In this document: positions 1 through 8,654 of the stretch, in pieces | Layout: each line of letters begins with the position of its first letter | Numbering within the stretch: the first letter of the stretch is position 1 | Made by a program: the position numbers and the translations under genes | Notes under the pieces: generated by a model | Databases searched by the model: none | What the model was told of the DNA's origin: nothing | The model's input: the letters and a program-made list of their open reading frames with translations, nothing else | From: Myxococcales bacterium | Lineage (GTDB): Bacteria > Myxococcota_A > Polyangia > Palsa-1104 > JAEUJZ01 | DNA length: 64,000 nt | Direction: 5' to 3' | Assembly: GCA_016794505.1 (NCBI GenBank) | Contig: JAEUJZ010000073.1 | Span: forward strand, 62,001 to 126,000

Positions 1-443
1 CCGACGAAGGGAGCCGTCGAGGCAACGGTGGCCAAGCCCGACAGGCCCTTCTTCAGGTTGGCGATCTCGCGCTCTTTCACGCGGTCGATGGCGCGGTTGA
101 CAGCGTCGACGAGGTCGAAGTCACCGACATCGCTCGACCCGCCATCGGTCTTCTGCGCCTTCTGGCCCAGCATGTACTCCTTGAGGGCGGCCTCGATGAC
201 GATGGCGATCGGCCCCTGCGGCTTGATCTGCGACAGGCTCAGTGCCGCCTTCAGATCGTGGTCACGCAGCTTGGCGGCCAGGCCTGGGACGAACTCTTGC
301 GAGCGCTTGTCCGCACGCGAGAACGTGACGAGCCGCTCGATTAGCACGGCAAGCTGATACACGCCCATCAGCGCGAGGAGGATGATGACGGCTTTGCCTG
401 GAACAGACGTTTGCGTCCAGAGGCTGACTAAGTTGAAATCCAT
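1..443 (-). CDS. MotA/TolQ/ExbB-family proton channel, 3' part cut by window edge
   Basis: The reverse strand starts at an ATG at 443, preceded by a good GAGGAAG ribosome site, and stays open to the left edge. About 147 residues are visible. An N-terminal transmembrane helix (roughly residues 17-37, VIILLALMGVYQLAVLIERL) is followed by a cytoplasmic helical region ending in KKGLSGLATVASTAPFVG, which matches the start of the conserved TolQ/ExbB core. Such proteins form the inner-membrane stator that converts proton flow into force on TonB- or TolA-like partners. It lies 40 bp downstream of a TonB gene, so an ExbB-like role is likely; TolQ or a gliding-motor AglR-type role is possible. ExbD would be expected beyond the edge. 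Confidence 0.85.
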   Translation of the reverse strand, partial: MDFNLVSLWTQTSVPGKAVIILLALMGVYQLAVLIERLVTFSRADKRSQEFVPGLAAKLRDHDLKAALSLSQIKPQGPIAIVIEAALKEYMLGQKAQKTDGGSSDVGDFDLVDAVNRAIDRVKEREIANLKKGLSGLATVASTAPFV

Positions 444-483
444 TTTTCTTCCTCGTGACCCGTTGGTTTGCGGTTTTCGTCGG

Positions 484-1197
484 TTATTCGATGTGGAACT
501 CGAAGAACTGAATGAAGCAGAGCGGAATGGCCTGCGGCTTGTAACGCCAGGTTCGCACCGTCGAAATGATCGTGTCGTCGGCACCAGGAATGCCCTGCAC
601 GACATCGACGGAGCTAATGTTGCCGCTCTGCGCGATACAGACCTTGTAGGAACCCGTGACCGTGCTGCCGCGGCGCTGTGCCTTGACAACATCCGGCAGG
701 CGCGGGTTCTCTTGGCTGATCGCGTCCTTCTTGATCATGATCGCCGGCACCACCTTGGGCTTCGGCGGTGGCTTCGGCTCTTCCTTGGGTGGCGGCGGCG
801 GTGGTGAGCCCACGACACCACCTGGCACGCCGCCTTCGACACCGCCCTCGACGCCTTCCGACGAGCCCCCGGTGTCTTTTTCTTCCGGTGGATCGGGATC
901 CGTCTTGGGTTGGATAAACTTCGGCACTTCCGTCGGCTGCACCACAGGCTTTGGGGTCTTGGGCGGCGTCACCGGCTTCTTGGCGGCGGCCTTCGGCGGT
1001 GGCGGTGGCGGCGGCGGCGGCGGCGTGGTCGCGATGAACTGCACCGTCAGCGGCGGAGGCTGCACTTCATCGACATGGATGAAGGAGTAGATGATGAAAA
1101 AGATGATCAGCGCCGCCTCGACGATCGTAGAGACGACGAAGGCAGCGTAGAGGAGCGGTCGTTTGCGCTTTTTTTCTTCTACATACCTATCAAACAT
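484..1197 (-). CDS. TonB-family energy transducer
   Basis: 237 residues. A positively charged N-terminus (EEKKRKRP) precedes one membrane helix at about residues 17-41. A long Pro-rich periplasmic linker with a run of ten prolines follows, then Lys/Pro and Glu/Gly segments. A C-terminal domain (about 175-237) carries the TonB pattern GSYKVCIAQSG...VRTWRYKP. It would span the periplasm and energise outer-membrane transport with the ExbB-like gene downstream. The ATG at 1197 lies 3 bp after the stop of the preceding TPR gene and is served by a GGAGGAG site inside that gene's end, so the two are translationally linked. Two cysteines in the C-terminal domain could form a disulfide. Confidence 0.85.
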   Translation of the reverse strand: MFDRYVEEKKRKRPLLYAAFVVSTIVEAALIIFFIIYSFIHVDEVQPPPLTVQFIATTPPPPPPPPPPKAAAKKPVTPPKTPKPVVQPTEVPKFIQPKTDPDPPEEKDTGGSSEGVEGGVEGGVPGGVVGSPPPPPPKEEPKPPPKPKVVPAIMIKKDAISQENPRLPDVVKAQRRGSTVTGSYKVCIAQSGNISSVDVVQGIPGADDTIISTVRTWRYKPQAIPLCFIQFFEFHIE

Positions 1198-1200
1198 TGC

Positions 1201-2724
1201 CTACTCCTCCGCGGGCTGCTCGTCGTCGTCAGCAGGGGCTGGCGCCGCCGGCCGCGGGGGGCTCGGAGGCGGTGGGGCGGCCGGCGCAGCAGCCGGCGCA
1301 GGCGCAGCGGCTGCAGGAGCCTTGCTCTTGGGTTCCGACTTGGCCGGCTTCGGGGTCGGGGCAGCGGCCGGGGCCGCAGGCGCTGCCGCTTTGGCCGCTG
1401 GAGCGGGCGCCGCAGGCGCTGCCACTTTGGCGGCCGGAGCCAGGGCCGCAGGCGCTGCTGCCTTGGCTGGTGGGGCTGGGGCTGCAGGCGCTACCGGAGC
1501 CGGAGCCACTGCCGGAACTGGAGCGGCCGCCGGAGCCACGGCGCCCGGCGCAGTACCAGGAACCGGTGGAACCGTTCCGTCGGGAAGCGGCATACCAGGA
1601 TAACTGGCCGGCACACAGGGCGCGGTTAAGGGCGGCGGGGGCTCAGGTGGCTTCTTGCTCTTTTTGGCATTGGGATCCGGGGGCGGCGGCGGAGGCGGAC
1701 AGGCAGCCGGTATCTTGGTCTCGACGGAGTTCACCGCCTCGACGCTCTGGCTGGTCTGCCAGATCTTGATGTCGGGCTCGGCCGGCGCACCACCATCTGG
1801 GTTCGCAGCCGGAGCCGAAGTGGGAGTCGCCGCCGCGCCAGTCGCCGCTTTCTGCATGGCCAGCGCCAGCCGAACGAGTCCCGTGGCCTGATTCAGGTCG
1901 GCGCGCTTAAAGTCATCGTTCGCCGCGGCATAGGACCGCTCGCGCAAGAGCAGGTTGGCATAGATGACCGGCGTCGGAGCCTGCGGTGACAGCGCGATCG
2001 CTTTCTTCAGAAAGTCGATGCCTTCGTTGGCCTTTTGGAAGCGCCACTCGGGCGACTTCGTCAGGTTGCCCTTGCGCTGCTCCAGCGGCGTGCGGCACTG
2101 GCTGTCGGCACACAGCTCATCCCAGTTGGTGATGGCCAAAGCGACAAAGCCATCGGTGTCCTTGGGGTTGGCTTGCACGCGACGCACCAACCACTTGCGC
2201 GCGTCTTCGTTCTTGCCGACGCTCTTTGCAATGTTGCCGAGGATGGTCAGCGCTTCTAGGTCGGGGTTCTCGCGATTGACCTGCTTGTCAAAGAACTGCA
2301 CGGCATCCTCATAGCGCCGCGCATCGACAAAGGTCTGCAGCAGGTAGTCCCGAGCCCGCTGCTTCTGTTCTGGCTTCAAGTCCGGCATTTCCATGTACTG
2401 CTTGAAGGACTTGATGGCCAGCTCGGCCGCATCCGCGCCTTCTTTGCTGCGCGGATTCTGTTGATACAACTGCAGGTGCGTAAAGCCGCGGTTCAAGATG
2501 ATCGGAGGAACCGTGGGGTCGATGTCAGCGGCCTGCCGAAACAGCTCCGCCGCGGCCTTGATGTCCCCGTCCCGATACTTCTCGACGCCTTTTTGCGCGC
2601 GGGCACGCGCCCGCAGCGTATCGCAGCTCACCTGGCCCAGCGCAAGCCCCGCCACGGCGACAGGCCAGGCAAGCCTCCAGGCAACAGAACCGAGGACACG
2701 TTGGACGCCCATGATGCGGCGCAC
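1201..2724 (-). CDS. TPR protein, probably exported or lipoprotein, with Pro/Ala-rich tail
   Basis: 507 residues. An N-terminal hydrophobic segment ends in GQVSC, an imperfect lipobox, so export is likely and lipidation possible. Residues ~40-300 are helical TPR-type repeats (EKYRDGDIKAAAELFRQA is the first clear unit). From about 320 onward the chain is low-complexity Pro/Ala/Lys, probably an extended linker. It is first in a probable operon with TonB and the ExbB-like channel, which suggests an envelope scaffold for that machine. The drawn start is GTG at 2724; an ATG at 2712 is equally good and gives the same signal sequence. Specific function unknown. Confidence 0.7.
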   Translation of the reverse strand: MRRIMGVQRVLGSVAWRLAWPVAVAGLALGQVSCDTLRARARAQKGVEKYRDGDIKAAAELFRQAADIDPTVPPIILNRGFTHLQLYQQNPRSKEGADAAELAIKSFKQYMEMPDLKPEQKQRARDYLLQTFVDARRYEDAVQFFDKQVNRENPDLEALTILGNIAKSVGKNEDARKWLVRRVQANPKDTDGFVALAITNWDELCADSQCRTPLEQRKGNLTKSPEWRFQKANEGIDFLKKAIALSPQAPTPVIYANLLLRERSYAAANDDFKRADLNQATGLVRLALAMQKAATGAAATPTSAPAANPDGGAPAEPDIKIWQTSQSVEAVNSVETKIPAACPPPPPPPDPNAKKSKKPPEPPPPLTAPCVPASYPGMPLPDGTVPPVPGTAPGAVAPAAAPVPAVAPAPVAPAAPAPPAKAAAPAALAPAAKVAAPAAPAPAAKAAAPAAPAAAPTPKPAKSEPKSKAPAAAAPAPAAAPAAPPPPSPPRPAAPAPADDDEQPAEE

Positions 2725-2940
2725 ACTAACAACTTATTCCCAGCGCTCGCAACGATTTTTCTAGGGCGCGCGGTCACTTGGTGCGCAGTTGTTGCGCGCC
2801 GCGCAGACCCACGCGGACGCCGGCAAACTTTAGCTGGCCGATTGACACACGCCCGGCTGCGGCAGTAAAAAGACCCGCTTTTTGTTGGCTGGTTGGGCGC
2901 GAAGCCGCCCATTGTCAGACGGAATTCAGACGAGGCACCG

Positions 2941-3519
2941 ATGGCTCAAACGTACGATACGGCGGACCTGCGCAAAGGGCTCAAGATCATGGTCGATGGA
3001 GCCCCCTACATCGTGGTGGAGGCGCAGTTCGTCAAGCCCGGCAAGGGTCAGGCGTTCACGCGCACCAAGATGAAGAACCTGCTCACCGGGGGCGTGATCG
3101 AGCGCAACATCCGGTCCGGCGAAAAAATGGACGGCGCCAACGTCGAAGATCGTCCGTTTCAGTTTCTTTATAAGGAAGGCGACGAGGCCTTCGTGTTCAT
3201 GGACGAGCAGACGTATGACCAGGTCAGCGTCCCTGGAGACGTCGTCGACGAAGAGTGGCGCTTCCTCAAAGAAAACCTCAGCGTCACGCTGACCTTCTAC
3301 AACGATCGCCCGATCTCGGTGACCCTGCCCAACCACGTTCAGCTCAAAGTCATCGAGACCGAGCCGGGCGTGCGCGGCGACACCGCCACCGGGGCCAGCA
3401 AGCCCGCCAAGCTTGAGACCGGGGCCAGTATCCAGGTGCCGCTGTTCGTCAACGAAGGCGACGTCCTCAAGATCGACACGCGCGAAGGCTCCTACCTCGA
3501 ACGCACGGCCCGCGCTTAG
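2941..3519 (+). CDS. efp: Translation elongation factor P
   Basis: 192 residues, close to the family's usual 185-190. EF-P binds stalled ribosomes between the P and E sites and relieves stalling at polyproline stretches. The N-terminal KOW-like domain carries the loop KPGKGQAF, with Lys35 at the position that is beta-lysylated in enterobacterial EF-P. Two OB domains follow (DVVDEEWRFLKENL; KLETGASIQVPLFVNEGD). The open frame extends upstream to 2893, but the ATG at 2941 gives the family-typical N-terminus. The next gene encodes an EpmA-type ligase, supporting lysylation of Lys35. Polyproline-rich TonB and TPR proteins next door are plausible clients. Confidence 0.97.
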   Translation: MAQTYDTADLRKGLKIMVDGAPYIVVEAQFVKPGKGQAFTRTKMKNLLTGGVIERNIRSGEKMDGANVEDRPFQFLYKEGDEAFVFMDEQTYDQVSVPGDVVDEEWRFLKENLSVTLTFYNDRPISVTLPNHVQLKVIETEPGVRGDTATGASKPAKLETGASIQVPLFVNEGDVLKIDTREGSYLERTARA

Positions 3520-3683
3520 CAGCGCTTCGTCTTCACCGTGCATACCAACCGCTGCGCACGACCCACTCGTGGCGGGCTTGCCGGTTGCGGCCCCAGCCTT
3601 CTTTCTCCTCGACGGAAAAGATCCTTCTTACACACCTTCTTCGGCTCTTCTTCTGACGTGCAGCGCTCGCGCTGAGCCACGCC

Positions 3684-5072
3684 GTGTCCACATCGCATTC
3701 ACACGCTGAGCTATACACCCACGCGCTCGCCGACTATCTGGCCCAGAAAGAGCCGCGGTCGCAGCCGGCCGCGCTGTGTGGACGCATTGCGCTGATCGTC
3801 GAGGCGAAGGCCGCCCCGCCGCGCGTCCTGTTCGACGATGGACAAGCTGCCTGTTTCCTTGTCGGGCCAGCTCTTTCCGCTGTGGATCTGCGGCTCGGCG
3901 ACTTCGTGCGCGTCGTGCCCCAGGCCGTGTCGTTGGCGCCCGACGAGACCCCGCCCTGCCTGCACATCGCGGCGCTCGAAGTCTTGGCCCGTCCGACGGA
4001 TGGCGCGCAGTTCCTACGCCCCACCGACGACTGGTACCGGCTGCAGAAAAACGGCCGACGCCGCGTACAGCTTCTTGCGGCCCGCGCCTCGCTTCTTTCA
4101 GCCGTGCGCCGCTTCTTTGCCGAGCGCGACTTCATCGAGATCGAGGCTCCGCTCCTCGTCCCGTCGCCCGGCCTAGAGCTTCACCTCGCTGCCTTTGCCA
4201 CCCAGCCCGGCGGGCGCTACCTCATCACGTCGCCCGAATACCAGTGCAAGCGCCTGCTCGCAGGCGGCCTGCGCCGCATCTTTTCGTTGGGCAAGGTGTT
4301 CCGCGCAGGCGAAGCCGGACCGCACCACAATCCCGAGTTCACCATGCTGGAGTGGTACCGCGCCTATTCCGGCTGGCAGGCCGTTGCCCACGACGTCGCT
4401 GCGCTGTGTGCCGGCTTGGCGGCGCTGCGTCCTGGTGGCGATGGTACTCCGCGCATATTCCGCGGCGAGCAGGTCATCGATCTCAGCCTGCCCTGGCCCA
4501 TGCTGTCGGTCCGCGCGGCCATGGCCCGCCACGCAGGTGTCACACTGCGCGGCGATGAGTCGCTCGACGAGCTAGCCCTGGCCGTCACCTCTGCCGGCCA
4601 CGCCCTGCCGCCGCCCGGCCAGAGCCCGCTTACCTGGGATGAGCTGTTCTTTCACATCTTTTTGGATCACGTCGAGCCCAAGCTGTTCGCGCCCGAGACC
4701 ACCACCGGTCCCCTGCGTCCCGTGATCTTGCACGACTGGCCGCTGCCTCTGTGCGCGCTTGCCCGCCCCTGTCCCGAAGATCCCGCCGTCGTCGAGCGCT
4801 TCGAGGCCTATGTCGCGGGCCTTGAGCTGTGCAATGGCTTCGGTGAGCTGTGCGACCCCGCCGAGCAGCGCCGCCGCCTGCAGCACGATGCCGACGAGCG
4901 CGCCCGCCGCGGCCTGCCCGTCTATCCGCTGGATGAGCGCTTCCTGCAGGCGCTCTCTTCCGGGATGCCGCCCTCGTCCGGTGTGGCGCTGGGCCTAGAC
5001 CGCTTGCTGATGCTGCTTTCAGGAGCCGAACACATCCGCGATGTCCTGCCGTTTGCCGCCGACGAACTGTAA
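3684..5072 (+). CDS. epmA: EpmA/GenX-type EF-P lysine ligase with N-terminal extension
   Basis: 462 residues; E. coli EpmA has about 325. From about residue 120 it follows EpmA closely: RAVRRFF-type helix, class II motif 2 (FRAGEAGPHHNPEFTMLEWYRAY), ELCNGFGEL and motif 3 (GVALGLDRLLMLLSG). EpmA activates beta-lysine and attaches it to the EF-P lysine. The extra ~110 N-terminal residues (with VRVLFDDGQ-, GDFVRVV-like strands) look like a small beta-barrel, possibly OB-fold as in lysyl-tRNA synthetase, which EpmA normally lacks. The start is GTG at 3684. It lies 164 bp after efp, a functional pairing. No EpmB aminomutase is in the window. A tRNA ligase role is unlikely given the size and EpmA-like motifs. 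Confidence 0.88.
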   Translation: MSTSHSHAELYTHALADYLAQKEPRSQPAALCGRIALIVEAKAAPPRVLFDDGQAACFLVGPALSAVDLRLGDFVRVVPQAVSLAPDETPPCLHIAALEVLARPTDGAQFLRPTDDWYRLQKNGRRRVQLLAARASLLSAVRRFFAERDFIEIEAPLLVPSPGLELHLAAFATQPGGRYLITSPEYQCKRLLAGGLRRIFSLGKVFRAGEAGPHHNPEFTMLEWYRAYSGWQAVAHDVAALCAGLAALRPGGDGTPRIFRGEQVIDLSLPWPMLSVRAAMARHAGVTLRGDESLDELALAVTSAGHALPPPGQSPLTWDELFFHIFLDHVEPKLFAPETTTGPLRPVILHDWPLPLCALARPCPEDPAVVERFEAYVAGLELCNGFGELCDPAEQRRRLQHDADERARRGLPVYPLDERFLQALSSGMPPSSGVALGLDRLLMLLSGAEHIRDVLPFAADEL

Positions 5073-5171
5073 GCGCCCATGGCTTCCCATGGCTTCCTAG
5101 TCTTCTCGTGCGACTTGTGCGAGCCTGTACCCGAACCCTTGGCTTCGGCTTCTGACCGAAAGGAACCCCGC

Positions 5172-6197
5172 ATGAACCGCTCTGTCTTGTTTGCTGTGCC
5201 GATGCTGGCTGCGCTGCTCGGCTTTTCTTCGCTGGGCTGCAACCGCACCGCCACCCGCGGCCCCAGTGCCGGCGAGCCCACCACCGTCGAGGGCACCATC
5301 GTCGTCGCCATGGTCGGCAAGAAGCCCATCACCATGGGCGAGATCGATCAGCTAGCCGCCAAAGAGCTGTACGAAGCGCGCGAAAAAGCTCTCGACAACC
5401 TGATCACCGACCGCGTGCTCGGTCAGGCCGCCGCCGGGCAGAGCGTCGAGGATTTCCTGCGCAAGCTCGTCGAGGCCCGCGTCCCGCTGGTCTCGGAAGC
5501 CGAGGCCAAGAAGTTCTTCGAAGACAACAAAGAGCGCCTGGGCCCGCTGGGTCAGAAGCCCTTTGAAGAGGTGCGCGACATCGTCATCCAGGGCGTCACG
5601 GGCGAAAAGCGCCGCGAGGCCGTCGGGACCGTCATCGCCGAGCTCAAGGAAAAGGCCGGGGTTCAGGTCCTTCTGCGTCCGCCGCGTATCAGCGTCGCCG
5701 CCACCGGCCCCGCCAAGGGCCCCGCCACCGCCAAGGTCACCATCGTCGAGTTTTCAGACTTCCAGTGCCCCTTCTGTTCCAAAGGCAAGAAGGTCATCGA
5801 CGAGGTCGTCAAGCTCTACGGCGACAAGGTGCGCGTCGTGTTCCGCGATTTCCCGCTCGACTTCCACGACAAGGCCCAGAAGGCTGCCGAAGCCGGTCTT
5901 TGCGCCAACGATCAGGGCAAGTTTTGGGAAATGCACGACTGGATGTTCGACAACCAGCAGACCCTCGATGTCGACACCCTCAAGGCCGCGGCGCGCAAGC
6001 TGGGTCTCGACGGTGCCAAGTTCGATCAGTGCTTGACCTCGAACCAGCACGAAGCCGACGTCAAGCGCAACATGGCCGACGGTCGCAAGGCAGGGGTCAG
6101 CGGCACCCCGGCCTTCTTCATCAACGGCGTCATGCTGTCCGGCGCCCTGCCGATCGAGCGCTTCAAGAGCGAGATCGATCGCGCCCTCAAAGACTAA
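5172..6197 (+). CDS. SurA/DsbA-type thioredoxin-fold lipoprotein
   Basis: 341 residues from the ATG at 5172, which has an AAGGAAC site; the frame is open further upstream but that part is not signal-like. A signal peptide ends in SLGC, a good lipobox. Residues ~45-165 resemble the helical SurA/PpiC-type chaperone region (ITMGEIDQLAAKELYEAREKALDNLI begins it). Residues ~175-340 form a DsbA-like thioredoxin fold with CPFC active site (SDFQCPFCSKG) and the cis-proline loop VSGTPAFF. It probably acts as a periplasmic thiol oxidase or isomerase or a protein-folding factor. This combination is common in Myxococcota. It follows epmA by 99 bp. Confidence 0.85.
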   Translation: MNRSVLFAVPMLAALLGFSSLGCNRTATRGPSAGEPTTVEGTIVVAMVGKKPITMGEIDQLAAKELYEAREKALDNLITDRVLGQAAAGQSVEDFLRKLVEARVPLVSEAEAKKFFEDNKERLGPLGQKPFEEVRDIVIQGVTGEKRREAVGTVIAELKEKAGVQVLLRPPRISVAATGPAKGPATAKVTIVEFSDFQCPFCSKGKKVIDEVVKLYGDKVRVVFRDFPLDFHDKAQKAAEAGLCANDQGKFWEMHDWMFDNQQTLDVDTLKAAARKLGLDGAKFDQCLTSNQHEADVKRNMADGRKAGVSGTPAFFINGVMLSGALPIERFKSEIDRALKD

Positions 6198-6224
6198 GCC
6201 CCACGCGTCGCCCCGCCGTCAGCC

Positions 6225-8501
6225 ATGGCCGCGGTCTCTGCCTCGGACACCTCGGATCTAAAGGCCCAGCTCAAGACCAGCCAGCGCCTGTACAAGGACC
6301 AGCGCTATCCCGCGGCTCTTTCCACCCTCGCCCGTCTGCTCGAACACGTCGACGCCCCCTCAGACCTGTATGACCGCGGCGTCAAGCTGCTTCTCGACAT
6401 CGTCGATGACCCTCGCGTCGCTGCCAGCCTGCCGGTCGACTCGACGCGACAGCGAGCCATGAGCCAGCTTCTGCGCGCGGCCTTTTTCGCCCGCCTGTAC
6501 CTCGCGCGCTCCGACGATCTGCAGGCACTTGCCGACGATCGTCGCTTCGGCGAGAAGCTGCCGTTGCTTTCCGCGCTCTTTCTGGCCAGTCGCGATGGGC
6601 AGCCGGGTCCCCCAAAGAACACGTACGCGTTCCGGGCCGCCCAGATCTTTTTGGCGCACGGTCGCCTGGTGCGCGCTGCTGCCGCCTTTGCACGGGCCGG
6701 AGACCGCGCGGCCGCCGACCGCTGCTATGAGCAGCTTGTGTCCTCGCCCGCCACCGCAGGCCGACCGTCGCTGGGGGCGTATGAGCGAGCGCTCATTCAC
6801 TTTCAGCTCGCGGTCCATTTGCTCGTCGACTGGGACGCCGACCATGAGCTTGTTGTGTACCGCGGCGACGCAAACGCCGTCGAGATCCACCGCCACGCGG
6901 TCGCAGCGCAAGCGATCTTGGAACAGCTTGCCGATGACTTCGAAGCGCGCATGCAGCCCGAGCGCGCCATCGACGTGTACTGCATGCTCATCGCGCTGGG
7001 TCGCGCCCTCGGTCGCTTCGAGCACGTCGCCGAAGGCTTCGTCGGCTGCCTGCGCCTGCTCAAGCAGGAGCGCCTGATCACCGCGACCCTGCACGCGTAC
7101 GAGGACTTTCTTGCCTATTGCACCGAGCGCACCCGCGAGCACGCTCTGGCTGGTCAGCAGGCCCGCGAGGCGGCCGAGTTCCTGGATGCCTGCGGTCTGC
7201 CCTGGGGCGATCACTACCGCGCCCGCGCCGCCGAGTACTTCGAGCAAGCCACCGAGGATCCCAGACTCGACGCCAGTCGCCGCGAGAGCCTGCTATTGCA
7301 CGCGCTTTCTCTGTGGAACGGCCTGGGCGCAGCGCGCAAAGCGCAGGCCGTTTTGGCCCGCTTGGCCAACGAAGCTCCGACAGAACGCACGACGCTAGCG
7401 GCCCACGCCGGAAACGAGGGCGGCCGCCGCGCCCGTTATCAGCGCCTGGCCAACGACTATGAACAGGTGCTGGGCCCCCTGCACACGCCCCCCGCAGGCA
7501 GCACTGCGTCATCGTCCCAGGCTGCCGCTGCCGCGTACGATCCCAGCCCGTGGCACGAGGCGCCGCCGTCCCTTGCCGACCGCACGGGCGAGCTTCCCGT
7601 CTGGAATCTCGACCTGTACGAGTGGGAAGATGGCGGAGACCCCACGATCGTCGCTGCCGCTCTGCTGTGCGAGAGCAAGCGACCTCTTTTGTGTCGCCGC
7701 TACGCCCTGCGCATTGGCTTGCTGAACGCCCTTGGGCCGCCGTGGACGGATCTGCACGATCCGCTGCAGGCTCGACTGCAGCAAGTCGACGCGCTGAGCG
7801 GGCTTTTGACCTATGAAGCGCTGCGCCCGCTGGAAGTGATCTATGAAGCGGCCAGCCTTTCGGGCCCCTTTCCGACGCCGTCCCGCGAAAATGACCCGGC
7901 CTGGCAGACGTCGCTTGTCGCCGTCGATCCCAGCGATCCGGCCGCCGCCCGCGCCCTCTTGCTGGCGCCGCAGCCGCCCGATCCCAGCGCGCCCAATGCG
8001 GCGTTCACCATCGACGGCTTGCTGCATCCGCACGCCCGCGCCGCACTTCGCCGTCGGATCGTCTTGGGCTTGTCGCGCCTGCCGTATCGTCGCGCTCTTC
8101 AGTGTGTGCTGCGTGGCCTCACCGATCCCGATGTCTCCGTCTTTGCGGCCAGCTTGGACGCGCTTTCCCACGGCCGATACATCGGCAGCGTCAGCTTGCT
8201 GTGCCGTCTTTTGCAGGACCCCAAAGCCTGCGGCCTCGGCGGTTCACAGCTGCCCGCGGCCAGCCTGCTCGACATTCGCCGCGTCGCTCTCGTCGCGTTG
8301 AGCCGCACCCGCGATCTGCGCGCCTATACCGTTCTCCTCGACGTCTACCGCAGCGAGCCCGAGCCTCTGCGCAGCGAGGCCTTCCACCTCCTCCGCTATG
8401 CCCTGGCCTCGGACGCCAACCTCGTCCGTCCCCTGCTTCTTCGCGCCGCCGCATCGAACACCCCCGACACCCAAGCCCTGCGCACGCTGGTCGGGGAATA
8501 G
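6225..8501 (+). CDS. Large TPR/HEAT-type helical repeat protein, function unknown
   Basis: 758 residues beginning 27 bp after the thioredoxin-fold gene, so probably co-transcribed with it. There is no signal peptide or membrane helix. Residues ~10-420 are TPR-like helical pairs (for example QRLYKDQRYPAALSTLARLL). The C-terminal ~160 residues look like HEAT repeats (RRRIVLGLSRLPYRRALQCVLRGL and similar). No catalytic motif is visible. It is the last gene before the microcompartment operon, 153 bp upstream of its first shell gene, but nothing in the sequence ties it to the shell. A cytoplasmic scaffold is the best guess. Confidence 0.6.
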   Translation: MAAVSASDTSDLKAQLKTSQRLYKDQRYPAALSTLARLLEHVDAPSDLYDRGVKLLLDIVDDPRVAASLPVDSTRQRAMSQLLRAAFFARLYLARSDDLQALADDRRFGEKLPLLSALFLASRDGQPGPPKNTYAFRAAQIFLAHGRLVRAAAAFARAGDRAAADRCYEQLVSSPATAGRPSLGAYERALIHFQLAVHLLVDWDADHELVVYRGDANAVEIHRHAVAAQAILEQLADDFEARMQPERAIDVYCMLIALGRALGRFEHVAEGFVGCLRLLKQERLITATLHAYEDFLAYCTERTREHALAGQQAREAAEFLDACGLPWGDHYRARAAEYFEQATEDPRLDASRRESLLLHALSLWNGLGAARKAQAVLARLANEAPTERTTLAAHAGNEGGRRARYQRLANDYEQVLGPLHTPPAGSTASSSQAAAAAYDPSPWHEAPPSLADRTGELPVWNLDLYEWEDGGDPTIVAAALLCESKRPLLCRRYALRIGLLNALGPPWTDLHDPLQARLQQVDALSGLLTYEALRPLEVIYEAASLSGPFPTPSRENDPAWQTSLVAVDPSDPAAARALLLAPQPPDPSAPNAAFTIDGLLHPHARAALRRRIVLGLSRLPYRRALQCVLRGLTDPDVSVFAASLDALSHGRYIGSVSLLCRLLQDPKACGLGGSQLPAASLLDIRRVALVALSRTRDLRAYTVLLDVYRSEPEPLRSEAFHLLRYALASDANLVRPLLLRAAASNTPDTQALRTLVGE

Positions 8502-8594
8502 GCCCTGGACAGGCTGGGCCTGTGCCGCGGGCTCGGTCGCGTTCGCCCCCAGAAGCCCCGGACTTCAGACGGAAATTCGGCGCATGAAGAATCG

Positions 8595-8623
8595 TTGATT
8601 CGCCGGTTCCGGTTTGTTAAGGT
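8595..8623 (+). promoter_or_regulatory. Weak candidate promoter for the BMC operon
   Basis: TTGATT at 8595-8600 and TAAGGT at 8618-8623 are separated by 17 bp and lie about 30 bp before the ATG of the first shell gene. Each hexamer matches the sigma-70 consensus only partly, so this is a position-based suggestion. Confidence 0.22.
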
Positions 8624-8654
8624 CCGCCCCGCTCATCCTTTTCGGGCTTTGGAA

